A stretch of 6,126 bases of DNA. Origin: Anaerolineae bacterium (lineage in GTDB: Bacteria > Chloroflexota > Anaerolineae > B4-G1). A program made the translations under genes and the position numbers. Under the pieces are notes generated by a model. It made no database searches. It was given only the letters and a program-made list of their open reading frames with translations, and was not told the origin of the DNA. The stretch lies in the NCBI GenBank assembly GCA_030612185.1, contig JAUWOI010000281.1, positions 1 to 6,126 on the forward strand. The letters run 5' to 3'. The first letter of the stretch is position 1. Every line of letters starts with the position of its first letter. Shown here one piece after another: positions 1-5,429 of the stretch.

Positions 1-7
1 GGAAGTA

Positions 8-28
8 GGGGCGCGGTGGCTGCGCCCC
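8..28 (+). repeat. GC-rich hairpin, possible end of an upstream transcript
   Basis: GGGGCGC (8-14) and GCGCCCC (22-28) form a perfect 7-bp stem with a 7-base loop. It is followed by TGCTTGTTATAT, which is only moderately T-rich, so it is a weak candidate for an intrinsic terminator of a gene to the left of the window. It overlaps the first in-frame GTG (16), which argues against translation starting there. Confidence 0.35.
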
Positions 29-50
29 TGCTTGTTATATACGTTATCCT

Positions 51-57
51 GAGGAGG
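51..57 (+). promoter_or_regulatory. Ribosome binding site that decides the DUF1385 start
   Basis: GAGGAGG at 51-57 is a near-perfect Shine-Dalgarno sequence, six bases before the GTG at 64. The longer reading from the GTG at 16 has no comparable site and would start inside a hairpin. The start at 64 is therefore preferred. Confidence 0.75.
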
Positions 58-63
58 CATCCA

Positions 64-930
64 GTGGGTAAACCGTTTAACTACGGAGGGCAAGCAGTCA
101 TCGAAGGGGTGATGATGCGTGGATCGCGCATGCTGGCAGTCGCGCTGCGTCACCCCGAGGGACACATCATAGTGAAGACGGAACCGCTCAACGAGGCACT
201 CTACCGTGGGCCGATCAGCCGTATCCCTTTCTTGCGCGGGTTGGTGACGTTGTGGGATGCGCTCGGTTTGGGGATGAAGGCACTCATGATGTCCGCCGAC
301 GTGGCGACGGGCGAGGAGGTATCGCTAACAGGCCCTGTTGGTTGGGGAACGGCGCTTGTGGGGATTGGACTGGGCGTAGGGCTCTTCGTGGTGCTGCCCT
401 CGTTCCTGGTGGGACTACTCGCTATCCCTTTGGAGTGGCTTAGTTCCTTGCTGGAAGGGATCGTGCGACTGTTCATAGTTGTGGGCTATATGTGGGCCGT
501 CGGGTTTATGCCCGATATACGGCGCGTGTTCGCCTACCACGGCGCGGAGCATAAGACGATCCACGCTTACGAAGCAGGAGCGGAACTGACCGTGGACGAT
601 GTACGCCCCTTCTCGACGGCTCATACCCGCTGTGGCACGGCCTTTCTCTTGATAGTGGTTGTGTTGACGGTCCTGATATTCGCTCCCTTCAGCACGCCGT
701 CATTGCTCTGGCGTGTGCTCAGCCGGATCACGCTGCTTCCGGTCATCGCAGGCATTGCCTACGAAACTCTCCGCCTGACGGCCCGCCTGGCCGACCGGCC
801 CTGGATGCGGGTGATAATCGCGCCGAACCTGGCGCTCCAGCGATTGACGACTCGCGAGCCAGATGATGAGATGCTAGAGGTGGCAATCGCGGCGCTGAAG
901 GCCGTGCTGGAGGGTGAGGAGACGGGTTGA
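64..930 (+). CDS. DUF1385 (YqhQ-like) multipass membrane protein
   Basis: Membrane protein of the DUF1385 family, whose best-known member is Bacillus subtilis YqhQ; the biochemical role is not established. With the GTG start at 64 it has 288 residues, close to the family's usual length. Near the N-terminus is the family signature GGQAVIEGVMMRG (about residues 8-20). Hydrophobic, probably membrane-spanning segments lie at about 94-122, 133-149, 193-209 and 222-242. The second signature, YHGAEHKTIHAYE (about 158-170), has the conserved His and Glu-His-Lys cluster, and HTRCGTAF follows at about 187-194. The C-terminus carries the typical QRLTTREPDDEMLEVAIAAL. The frame is also open up to an in-frame GTG at 16, but the Shine-Dalgarno site supports 64. 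The stop (TGA 928-930) directly abuts the ATG of the next gene, which suggests an operon with translational coupling. Family assignment is firm; function is unknown. Confidence 0.93.
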   Translation: MGKPFNYGGQAVIEGVMMRGSRMLAVALRHPEGHIIVKTEPLNEALYRGPISRIPFLRGLVTLWDALGLGMKALMMSADVATGEEVSLTGPVGWGTALVGIGLGVGLFVVLPSFLVGLLAIPLEWLSSLLEGIVRLFIVVGYMWAVGFMPDIRRVFAYHGAEHKTIHAYEAGAELTVDDVRPFSTAHTRCGTAFLLIVVVLTVLIFAPFSTPSLLWRVLSRITLLPVIAGIAYETLRLTARLADRPWMRVIIAPNLALQRLTTREPDDEMLEVAIAALKAVLEGEETG

Positions 931-1935
931 ATGGACGTGCTCGCGGCTATGCGGCAACGGGTGAGCGTGCGCGATTATGACGGGCATCCAGTGGAGCCGG
1001 GCTTGCTTGAGCGACTGTCTGACCTGGCCGACGGGGCTGACCATCTGACCAGTGTCCCCCCGCGCATCGTGTTAGTCAGCGGCGTGGAGCGGACGCGGCG
1101 TATCCTCACCTACATGATCGGTTCCTACGGGCTGGTGCATAACCCGCCGCACCTGCTGGTGGGGGTGCTGCCTGAGGAAAGCGACGTGGCCCGGCTCGAC
1201 CTGGGCTACGTGCTAGAGCAGGTGGTGTTGGAGGCGACCCATCTGGGGTTGGGCACCTGCTGGGTGACCGGCTCCTACGATGCACAGCGCGCCGGGGACG
1301 CCGTGGGGCTGGCACCGGGAGAAGTGGCAGCGGCGGTCTGTGCACTGGGCTATCCTGCCAGGGACCGCTGGGGCCGTTTCCACAGCCGCACCGTGCGCTA
1401 TCTGGCTGGTGGTCACCGGCGAAAGCCCCTGACGGACATTGTCTTCTCCGACCGCTGGGGTGAGCCGTGGTCGCCGGGCAGAGCCGATCCGACGCCGGTT
1501 ACTATCCTGGAGCACGCCCGGCTGGCCCCTTCGGCCGTCAACCGCCAGCCGTGGCGCTTCATCATCAGGCCAAACCACGTGGCGCTTGCGCTGGTACGGC
1601 CTGCGCCCATAGACGGAGGCATCGTGATGGCCCATTTCGTGCTGGCCTCTGCTGCGCTGGGGTGCGAGGGGCGGTGGGAGGTGCGGCTGGGAGATGCAGC
1701 CATGGCGCGGGAGTGCGGGTTGCCGCGGGGGGCAATCCCCGTGGCGACTTTCAATGGATTTGGGGAGGGATTGAGTGAAGAATCAGCCAGTACTCAGAAC
1801 AAGGCATGCGCTTGTCATCTGCCTGATCCTGACAGCGGGCCTGTTTCTAGACGGTTGTGGCACCGTCCCGACTGCTGCAATACCCTCCGCTGTCGCATCG
1901 CCTATCCCTACCGACGTGGGCGTCACGGTTTCTGA
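931..1935 (+). CDS. Nitroreductase-family protein (TM1586-type), probably frameshifted at its C-terminus
   Basis: Flavin-dependent nitroreductase-like protein, probably FMN-binding and cytoplasmic; the natural substrate cannot be told. It resembles the TM1586-type 'putative TM nitroreductase' group, in which two half-domains sit in one chain. The first half starts MRQRVSVRDYDGHPV (about 7-21; the R-x-S-x-R motif typically contacts FMN phosphate) and contains LGLGTCWVTGSYD (about 105-117), a family hallmark. The second half has ILEHARLAPSAVNRQPWRF (about 192-210), the classic 'APSxxNxQPW' flavin motif, and ends with the usual AIPVATF strand (about 268-274). The remaining roughly 60 residues do not look like the family: they are basic and Cys-rich, and they are the lipoprotein gene read in another frame. 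Stops lie just out of frame at 1772-1774 and 1776-1778. The latter would give a GTGA overlap with the lipoprotein start, so one base has probably been lost near the GGGG at 1762-1765. The ATG immediately follows the DUF1385 stop. Enzyme family sure; true C-terminus doubtful. Confidence 0.85.
   Translation: MDVLAAMRQRVSVRDYDGHPVEPGLLERLSDLADGADHLTSVPPRIVLVSGVERTRRILTYMIGSYGLVHNPPHLLVGVLPEESDVARLDLGYVLEQVVLEATHLGLGTCWVTGSYDAQRAGDAVGLAPGEVAAAVCALGYPARDRWGRFHSRTVRYLAGGHRRKPLTDIVFSDRWGEPWSPGRADPTPVTILEHARLAPSAVNRQPWRFIIRPNHVALALVRPAPIDGGIVMAHFVLASAALGCEGRWEVRLGDAAMARECGLPRGAIPVATFNGFGEGLSEESASTQNKACACHLPDPDSGPVSRRLWHRPDCCNTLRCRIAYPYRRGRHGF
1762..1768 (+). promoter_or_regulatory. Ribosome binding site of the lipoprotein gene
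   Basis: GGGGAGG lies six bases before the GTG at 1775. This strong Shine-Dalgarno sequence inside the end of the nitroreductase frame fixes the start of the lipoprotein. It supports the view that the upstream gene should end close to here. Confidence 0.65.
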
Positions 1936-2869
1936 ACAGTTGGTGAGGGTTATCCCGCTGGCAGGAACTCTGGCAGACAAGAGATCTGAAGTCTCAAGCC
2001 TGGCCTGGTATGGCGACTATCTGATCATCCTGCCTCAGTATCCCAGCCGGTTTTCATCCCATGACGATGGGCAGGTCTTCGCTATCTCCAAAGAGGATAT
2101 TCTTGCCTTTCTGGATAGCACATCTGACGCGCCGATCATACCTCAAGGCATCGCCTTCTTCGCCCCCGGCCTGGCCCAACAGATCGCAGGATTTGAGGGA
2201 TATGAGGCCATCGCCTTTCAGGATAATCGAGTGTTCGTAACCATCGAATCGAAGCCCGGGAGGTCAATGTTGGGCTATCTGGTGGCAGGGGAGATAACGC
2301 CTGACCTGAGCATGATGCGCCTTGACGTCACCACCCTGACTGAAATACCACCCCAGGCTGACTTAGGCAACATGACCGACGAAGCCCTGTTGGTCGCGGG
2401 GGACAGGCTCATCACCATCTACGAGGCAAACGGTGCTGTCGTCAACCCTGCACCAGTAGCCCGGTCATTTGACCTCTCTCTCCAGCCCATGGATCCTGTC
2501 GTCCCCTTTCCTACCGTCGAATACCGCATCACCGACGCCACAGCCCTGGACAACACCGGTCGCTTCTGGGCGCTGAACTATTTCTGGCCAGGAGACAAGA
2601 CCAAACTCAAACCGGCAGCCGACGCACTGGCGGCCAAATATGGCGCGGGCCCCACCCACGCCCGGTTCACCACCGTCGAGCGATTAGTGGAGTTCCAATA
2701 CACCGCAAGCGGTATTTCGCTCGTTGATACCCCGCCCATCCAACTTGAGTTGATTGACGACGATCACTCTCGTAACTGGGAAGGAGTGGTGCGCCTCGAC
2801 GACCGGGGCTTCTTGCTCATGACCGACACTCATCCTGAGACGATTCTAGGATTCGTGCCTGCGCCTTAG
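1775..2869 (+). CDS. Predicted lipoprotein with phytase/esterase-like beta-propeller sequence
   Basis: Exported protein of 364 residues, starting at a GTG behind GGGGAGG. The N-terminus has a basic region (RTRH, 8-11), a hydrophobic core (about 12-25) and Cys at 28 in the context L-D-G-C, a lipobox-like site with an unusual Asp at -2. After it comes a Pro/Ala/Ser/Thr linker (about 30-50). The body has short strand-like repeats: VSSLAWYGDYLIILPQYP (about 73-90), EGYEAIAFQDNRVFVTIES (about 141-159), TDATALDNTGRFWALNYFW (about 253-271) and NWEGVVRLDDRGFLLMTDTH (about 334-353). The patterns 'EGyEAIAf...', 'DATALDNtGRFW' and 'NWEGvv' resemble the 'esterase-like activity of phytase' group (PF13449 type) and related six-bladed propellers. 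I see no proof of enzymatic activity; a surface sensor or binding protein is equally possible. It is probably co-transcribed with the nitroreductase. Confident it is a real exported protein; the fold is a moderate-confidence call. Confidence 0.85.
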   Translation: MKNQPVLRTRHALVICLILTAGLFLDGCGTVPTAAIPSAVASPIPTDVGVTVSEQLVRVIPLAGTLADKRSEVSSLAWYGDYLIILPQYPSRFSSHDDGQVFAISKEDILAFLDSTSDAPIIPQGIAFFAPGLAQQIAGFEGYEAIAFQDNRVFVTIESKPGRSMLGYLVAGEITPDLSMMRLDVTTLTEIPPQADLGNMTDEALLVAGDRLITIYEANGAVVNPAPVARSFDLSLQPMDPVVPFPTVEYRITDATALDNTGRFWALNYFWPGDKTKLKPAADALAAKYGAGPTHARFTTVERLVEFQYTASGISLVDTPPIQLELIDDDHSRNWEGVVRLDDRGFLLMTDTHPETILGFVPAP

Positions 2870-2999
2870 GCCTGCGACTTCATCCTACGCCTGCTCCTCA
2901 GCCTGCACTGTGCTCCTGACCTTCTCCGCCATGCGGATCACATTCCGGCTGTTGTATAGAGCATCTTGCGTATCCTCTCAAAAAGTGGGGGCAAGAGTA
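2870..2999. other. Convergent intergenic gap without a supported gene
   Basis: This stretch separates the lipoprotein stop from the minus-strand TIM-barrel gene. It contains several scattered GCCTGC hexamers (around 2871, 2890 and 2901, with one more at the 3' end of the lipoprotein gene). A 30-codon minus-strand frame (2977 to 2885) has protein-like composition but neither a start nor recognisable homology. No promoter or strong T-tailed terminator was found. Confidence 0.5.
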
Positions 3000-3020
3000 A
3001 GTCGGAATGCCATTCCGACT
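3000..3020. repeat. Perfect inverted repeat between convergent genes, possible transcription end signal
   Basis: AGTCGGAAT (3000-3008) and ATTCCGACT (3012-3020) form a perfect 9-bp stem with a GCC loop. It overlaps the stop codon (TAG, 3021-3019) of the minus-strand TIM-barrel gene and lies between converging genes, where a shared terminator would be expected. Neither side carries a good run of T. Processing, an mRNA-stabilising hairpin or a protein-binding palindrome are alternatives. Confidence 0.45.
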
Positions 3021-3807
3021 ACATCACCCGGGGTAATGAGAAGGTACCATCTTGCCTTGCTTGCAAATAGTCGAGCAATAAAGTCCTGGTCGCCAAGGCC
3101 TCGTCATAATCGTCCAACTCAATCGTCCACCATGTACACGGACACGGGGTAGTCAGCAAGCGCTCAACGATTGGCCCGATGACAGTTAAGTCTTGCGGGG
3201 GATGATGCCGGTCTGTCTCCCGTTCGTACATGTGTACCTCAAACAGCCGATCCGCGAACATCTCGACGAAATCGAGGGGGGTTAGTTCGCCGCTCTGAAC
3301 GCGCCGGCAAGAAACTGCGTGTCCGATGTCCAGGGTGATCATCGCCCCAGATTCGCGTGCCCATTCGACAACGGTTTCTGGGTTGCTAGTCGGGCCTCGG
3401 CGCAAGTTTTCCAGACAGACGATGATGCCCAGGTTCTGTGCATACTGGACCAGCCGCGAAAGGTTCGCTACAACCCGGCCGGAATCGAACGGGGCTTTTC
3501 GATCAAGGCCGGTGTGGACAGTGATGACCTGTTCCCCCCGGCCGCGCATCGCTTCCAGTGCCGACAGGTGAACGTGCATAGCACGGTCGGCCATGGTGAC
3601 ATCAGCGTGTCCGATCTCATGGCGCGGGAAAAAACCGTGGTATCGCACGGAGATGCCCGTCTTGAGCAACGGGTCTATGTGCGTGGGAAGCAAAGCGAAT
3701 GCTTCAGGGTTGGGCGAATACTCTATCGCAAATCCATGCTCCGCGATCCAATCGAACCGGTCAGGGTACGTGTGCCACTTGGCGGAAAGTGCGATTACCA
3801 TTACCAT
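3019..3807 (-). CDS. TIM-barrel protein, xylose-isomerase-like/AP-endonuclease-2 superfamily; CbiR-like candidate
   Basis: Cytoplasmic TIM-barrel protein of 262 residues, without signal peptide. It belongs to the superfamily of sugar-phosphate isomerases/epimerases and endonuclease IV (PF01261 type). Likely metal ligands sit at the ends of successive strands: His57 (VRYHGFF), His98 (VITVHTG), Glu133 (IVCLENLRRG), Asp160 and His163 (ITLDIGHA), His192 (FEVHMYE) and Glu230 (WWTIELDD). Length fits the family. Family members include isomerases and epimerases, so the substrate cannot be read from the motifs. One member, CbiR of Akkermansia muciniphila, hydrolyses the phosphoribosyl bond of cobamides so that the lower ligand can be exchanged. 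This gene is divergent from a B12-riboswitch locus, and CbiR-like remodelling is my preferred inference, though unproven. The ATG at 3807 (a second ATG is codon 3, at 3801) has no Shine-Dalgarno sequence and sits directly behind a -10 box, so the message is probably leaderless. It lies outside riboswitch control. Superfamily firm; CbiR identity roughly even odds. Confidence 0.88.
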   Translation of the reverse strand: MVMVIALSAKWHTYPDRFDWIAEHGFAIEYSPNPEAFALLPTHIDPLLKTGISVRYHGFFPRHEIGHADVTMADRAMHVHLSALEAMRGRGEQVITVHTGLDRKAPFDSGRVVANLSRLVQYAQNLGIIVCLENLRRGPTSNPETVVEWARESGAMITLDIGHAVSCRRVQSGELTPLDFVEMFADRLFEVHMYERETDRHHPPQDLTVIGPIVERLLTTPCPCTWWTIELDDYDEALATRTLLLDYLQARQDGTFSLPRVM

Positions 3808-3811
3808 AAAA

Positions 3812-3839
3812 AGTATACCACAACGACACGCAAATGCAA
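3812..3839 (-). promoter_or_regulatory. Minus-strand promoter of the TIM-barrel gene (leaderless arrangement)
   Basis: Read on the minus strand, TTGCAT (3839-3834) is followed after 16 bases by TATACT (3817-3812). Transcription should begin at about 3804-3807, on the ATG at 3807 or a few bases before the second ATG at 3801. There is no purine-rich ribosome binding site, so a leaderless mRNA is expected. Confidence 0.65.
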
Positions 3840-3878
3840 CAAGTTATCCGTTGGTGCCCTGCAATCCGCGTTCTTGAT

Positions 3879-3907
3879 TTGACACTCCATCCCCCCTGTG
3901 CTATACT
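3879..3907 (+). promoter_or_regulatory. Consensus sigma-70 promoter of the cobalamin-controlled operon
   Basis: A perfect -35 box TTGACA (3879-3884), a 17-base spacer and a -10 box TATACT (3902-3907) give a near-ideal housekeeping promoter. Transcription would start at about 3913-3915, some 18 bases before the riboswitch P1 stem. The promoter looks constitutively strong, so regulation is expected to come from the riboswitch. Confidence 0.88.
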
Positions 3908-3931
3908 TGCACCACAACCGCATACTGCTAC

Positions 3932-4106
3932 GGCAGAGGTGTCCCGGAGCCCGGACGCGAGGGACACAAAGGGGAAAGCCGGTCAAAGTCCGGCACTGTC
4001 CCGCAACTGTAGGTTAGTCAGATAGTCAAGTAGTCAAATAGTCAGACGATGCGACTACGAGACCACCAGACTATAAGACTAACAAGCCAGGATACCCGCC
4101 TCTGTC
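3932..4106 (+). promoter_or_regulatory. Cobalamin (B12) riboswitch aptamer
   Basis: RNA aptamer that senses a cobalamin. P1 closes by pairing GGCAGAG (3932-3938) with CTCTGTC (4100-4106), including one G-U pair. GTGTCCC (3939-3945) pairs perfectly with GGGACAC (3961-3967). The conserved core follows: AAAGGGGAAA (3968-3977), a GCCGG/CCGGC hairpin with loop TCAAAGT (3978-3994), then ACTGTCCCGCAACTGTA (3995-4011). The B12 box GCCAGGATACCCGCC (4086-4100) is a clear match to the family consensus. Between core and B12 box is a long peripheral arm built from TAGTC-type repeats (4013-4083). Whether it prefers adenosyl- or methyl/hydroxocobalamin cannot be read here. It sits between a strong promoter and an intrinsic terminator, so ligand binding most likely causes premature termination and shuts the downstream genes off when B12 is plentiful. 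Confidence 0.96.
4013..4083 (+). repeat. Tandem octamer repeats forming the variable arm of the riboswitch
   Basis: Four 8-base units of the form (GT/GA/AG/AA)TAGTCA run from 4013 to 4044 and are followed by diverged GACTA-type complements. They can fold into one compound hairpin: GTTAGTC (4013-4019) with GACTAAC (4077-4083), ATAGTC (4022-4027) with GACTAT (4069-4074), and GTAGTC (4030-4035) with GACTAC (4053-4058), separated by small internal loops. Confidence 0.75.
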
Positions 4107-4167
4107 AGTGCACACAGTAACCTTCGTGGAAAGGGGGTGGCGCATAAAGGGTTCTCTAGTACCAACG
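4107..4167 (+). promoter_or_regulatory. Expression platform between aptamer and terminator
   Basis: This 61-base linker holds G-rich tracts (AAGGGGG at 4131-4137 and AAAGGG at 4146-4151). Each could pair with at least the CCCTT of the terminator's left arm, so they are candidates for the antiterminator strand. A short CCTT/AAGG hairpin (4121-4134) is an alternative. The exact switching partner cannot be decided by eye. Confidence 0.45.
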
Positions 4168-4207
4168 GCCCTTCCCCAACTGATGTGAGGGGGAGGGCTT
4201 TTTGTTT
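4168..4207 (+). terminator. Intrinsic terminator of the cobalamin riboswitch
   Basis: GCCCTTCCCC (4168-4177) pairs over ten base pairs, with one G-U, with GGGGGAGGGC (4189-4198). The loop has 11 bases and the tail is TTTTTGTTT. This is a strong Rho-independent terminator 61 bases after the aptamer and 43 bases before the next start codon, the standard layout of a transcription-attenuating B12 riboswitch. Confidence 0.93.
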
Positions 4208-4209
4208 AG

Positions 4210-4230
4210 ATGACGAATGACCAATGACAA
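4210..4230 (+). repeat. Three tandem heptamers ATGACNA
   Basis: ATGACGA, ATGACCA and ATGACAA follow each other without gaps between the terminator and the ribosome binding site. Function unknown; it may be slipped-strand low-complexity sequence. The ATG triplets are followed by in-frame stops or lack a ribosome binding site. Confidence 0.6.
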
Positions 4231-4237
4231 AGAAATA

Positions 4238-4244
4238 AAGGAGA
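4238..4244 (+). promoter_or_regulatory. Ribosome binding site of the toroid protein gene
   Basis: AAGGAGA, six bases before the ATG at 4251, fixes this start. Confidence 0.75.
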
Positions 4245-4250
4245 TTTCTG

Positions 4251-5417
4251 ATGTCTCGTGTGTCTCGTGTGTTTGTAGTGAGTTGGCTTGCTGTGGCTTT
4301 ACTCGTGACTTTTGCTCTACCGGCGCAGGCAGAAGACCCGGTCGAGATGGGACTGGACTACCTGGCTGCTCAGCAGCAGCCAGACGGTGGTTTCACTAAC
4401 GGCTTCAGTGAAGGAGCCGACCTGGGCACGACCTATGACGTCATCCTGGCTATCACCGCGAGCGGCCAGGATGCCAGTACGTGGGTGTCGAATGGTGGCA
4501 ACTCGCCTCTGGATTATCTCTACGCCCAGGTTGCAGGGGGCGCAGTGGACAAACTCGGCCTGAAGGCTAAGGCCGTGCTGACGCTGCTGGCAACCGGGCA
4601 GGAACCAACTACGTTCGCCGGGCATGATCTTATCGCCGAACTGAACGCGGCCTACGATGATACCACAGGCAGTTACGGCAGCACCATCTTCGACCAGGCA
4701 CTGGTAGTGCTGGCGCTCTTCAATGCTGATCAACCAGTTCCCGACAGGGCTGCCCAGTATCTGCTGGATAACCAGTGTACTGACGGTGCGTGGGCACTCT
4801 TTGGTGGCACGACGGCTGGCACTGGCGACACCAACACGACCGCTCTGGCTGTCCAGGCGCTGCTCGTCACCGGCCACCGGGACGAGATTGGCGAGGCCTT
4901 TGCCTACTTCCACCGGGTACAGAACGATGACGGCGGCTTCCCTTACCAGAACCCCTCCGACTACGGCACCGACACGGACGCCAACTCCACCGCCGTCGTG
5001 CTGCAAGCGCTCCTGGCAGCAGGCGAATCACTGAGCAACTGGACGCCCAGCGGCACCGATCCCCTCGGCGCACTGGTCACGTTGCACGATCCCACCAGTG
5101 GTGCTTTCTTCTGGCAGGCGGCTATGCCCTACCCCAACGTGCTGGCAACCGCGCAAGCCATCCCCGCCATAGCAGGCTATACCTTCGTGCACCTGCCGCG
5201 TGTTGGCGCAATCAACGTGCTGGGGTCCGTGACGGGGCCAGGCATTGTCCTCCTGCCCGAATCGGGCGGGACTGTTCTGCTGCCCGTGGGTCTGGTCGCG
5301 CTAGGCGTCGCCGCGTTGGGTGCGGGATTTTGCCTTGCGCCGCCGCTAGCGTACGAAAAAAGTAGACGAGGCCCTGCCTCGGCAATGGTATCCCTGTTGA
5401 TGCAGGGCCTCTACTGA
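4251..5417 (+). CDS. Exported, membrane-anchored alpha/alpha-toroid protein, transcobalamin alpha-domain-like
   Basis: Protein of 388 residues with a clear signal peptide (hydrophobic core about 7-23, predicted cut after AQA at 27). The body is a series of helical repeats of the terpenoid-cyclase/prenyltransferase toroid fold. Turn motifs are QQQPDGGF (41-48), TTGSYGS (138-144), NQCTDGAWALFGG (174-186), QNDDGGFPY (224-232) and PTSGAFFW (281-288). They alternate with helices such as TYDVILAITASGQD (61-74), FDQALVVLALFNAD (147-160), NTTALAVQALLVTG (195-208) and NSTAVVLQALLAAG (245-258). No DxDD cyclase motif is present, so this is not a hopene cyclase. The same barrel forms the cobalamin-binding alpha domain of intrinsic factor and transcobalamin. 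A C-terminal hydrophobic stretch (about 342-362) followed by EKSRR looks like a membrane anchor. The gene follows a B12 riboswitch and precedes a DUF4430-like gene. I infer extracellular cobalamin capture; binding itself is not shown. Confidence 0.9.
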   Translation: MSRVSRVFVVSWLAVALLVTFALPAQAEDPVEMGLDYLAAQQQPDGGFTNGFSEGADLGTTYDVILAITASGQDASTWVSNGGNSPLDYLYAQVAGGAVDKLGLKAKAVLTLLATGQEPTTFAGHDLIAELNAAYDDTTGSYGSTIFDQALVVLALFNADQPVPDRAAQYLLDNQCTDGAWALFGGTTAGTGDTNTTALAVQALLVTGHRDEIGEAFAYFHRVQNDDGGFPYQNPSDYGTDTDANSTAVVLQALLAAGESLSNWTPSGTDPLGALVTLHDPTSGAFFWQAAMPYPNVLATAQAIPAIAGYTFVHLPRVGAINVLGSVTGPGIVLLPESGGTVLLPVGLVALGVAALGAGFCLAPPLAYEKSRRGPASAMVSLLMQGLY

Positions 5418-5429
5418 GATTTCCGAACA

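Noticed and set aside
16..63. Start of the DUF1385 protein at the GTG at 16
   Set aside because: It lies inside a GC-rich hairpin and lacks a ribosome binding site, while the GTG at 64 follows GAGGAGG at ideal distance and gives the normal family N-terminus.
2885..2977. 30-codon minus-strand frame with protein-like composition (ending KVRSTVQAEEQA)
   Set aside because: It is preceded by an in-frame stop, has no plausible start with a ribosome binding site, and shows no recognisable homology. It could be the remnant of a lost gene end, but the evidence is too thin to annotate.
3319..3882. Long plus-strand open frames opposite the TIM-barrel gene
   Set aside because: They are antisense shadows; the minus-strand frame has the superfamily motifs and a good promoter.
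4317..5006. 229-codon minus-strand frame opposite the toroid gene
   Set aside because: No recognisable family motif, and the opposite strand encodes clear toroid repeats with a signal peptide and ribosome binding site.
4251..5417. Toroid protein as a squalene-hopene cyclase or prenyltransferase enzyme
   Set aside because: It is exported, much shorter than hopene cyclases and lacks the DxDD catalytic motif; the B12 riboswitch points to corrinoid handling.
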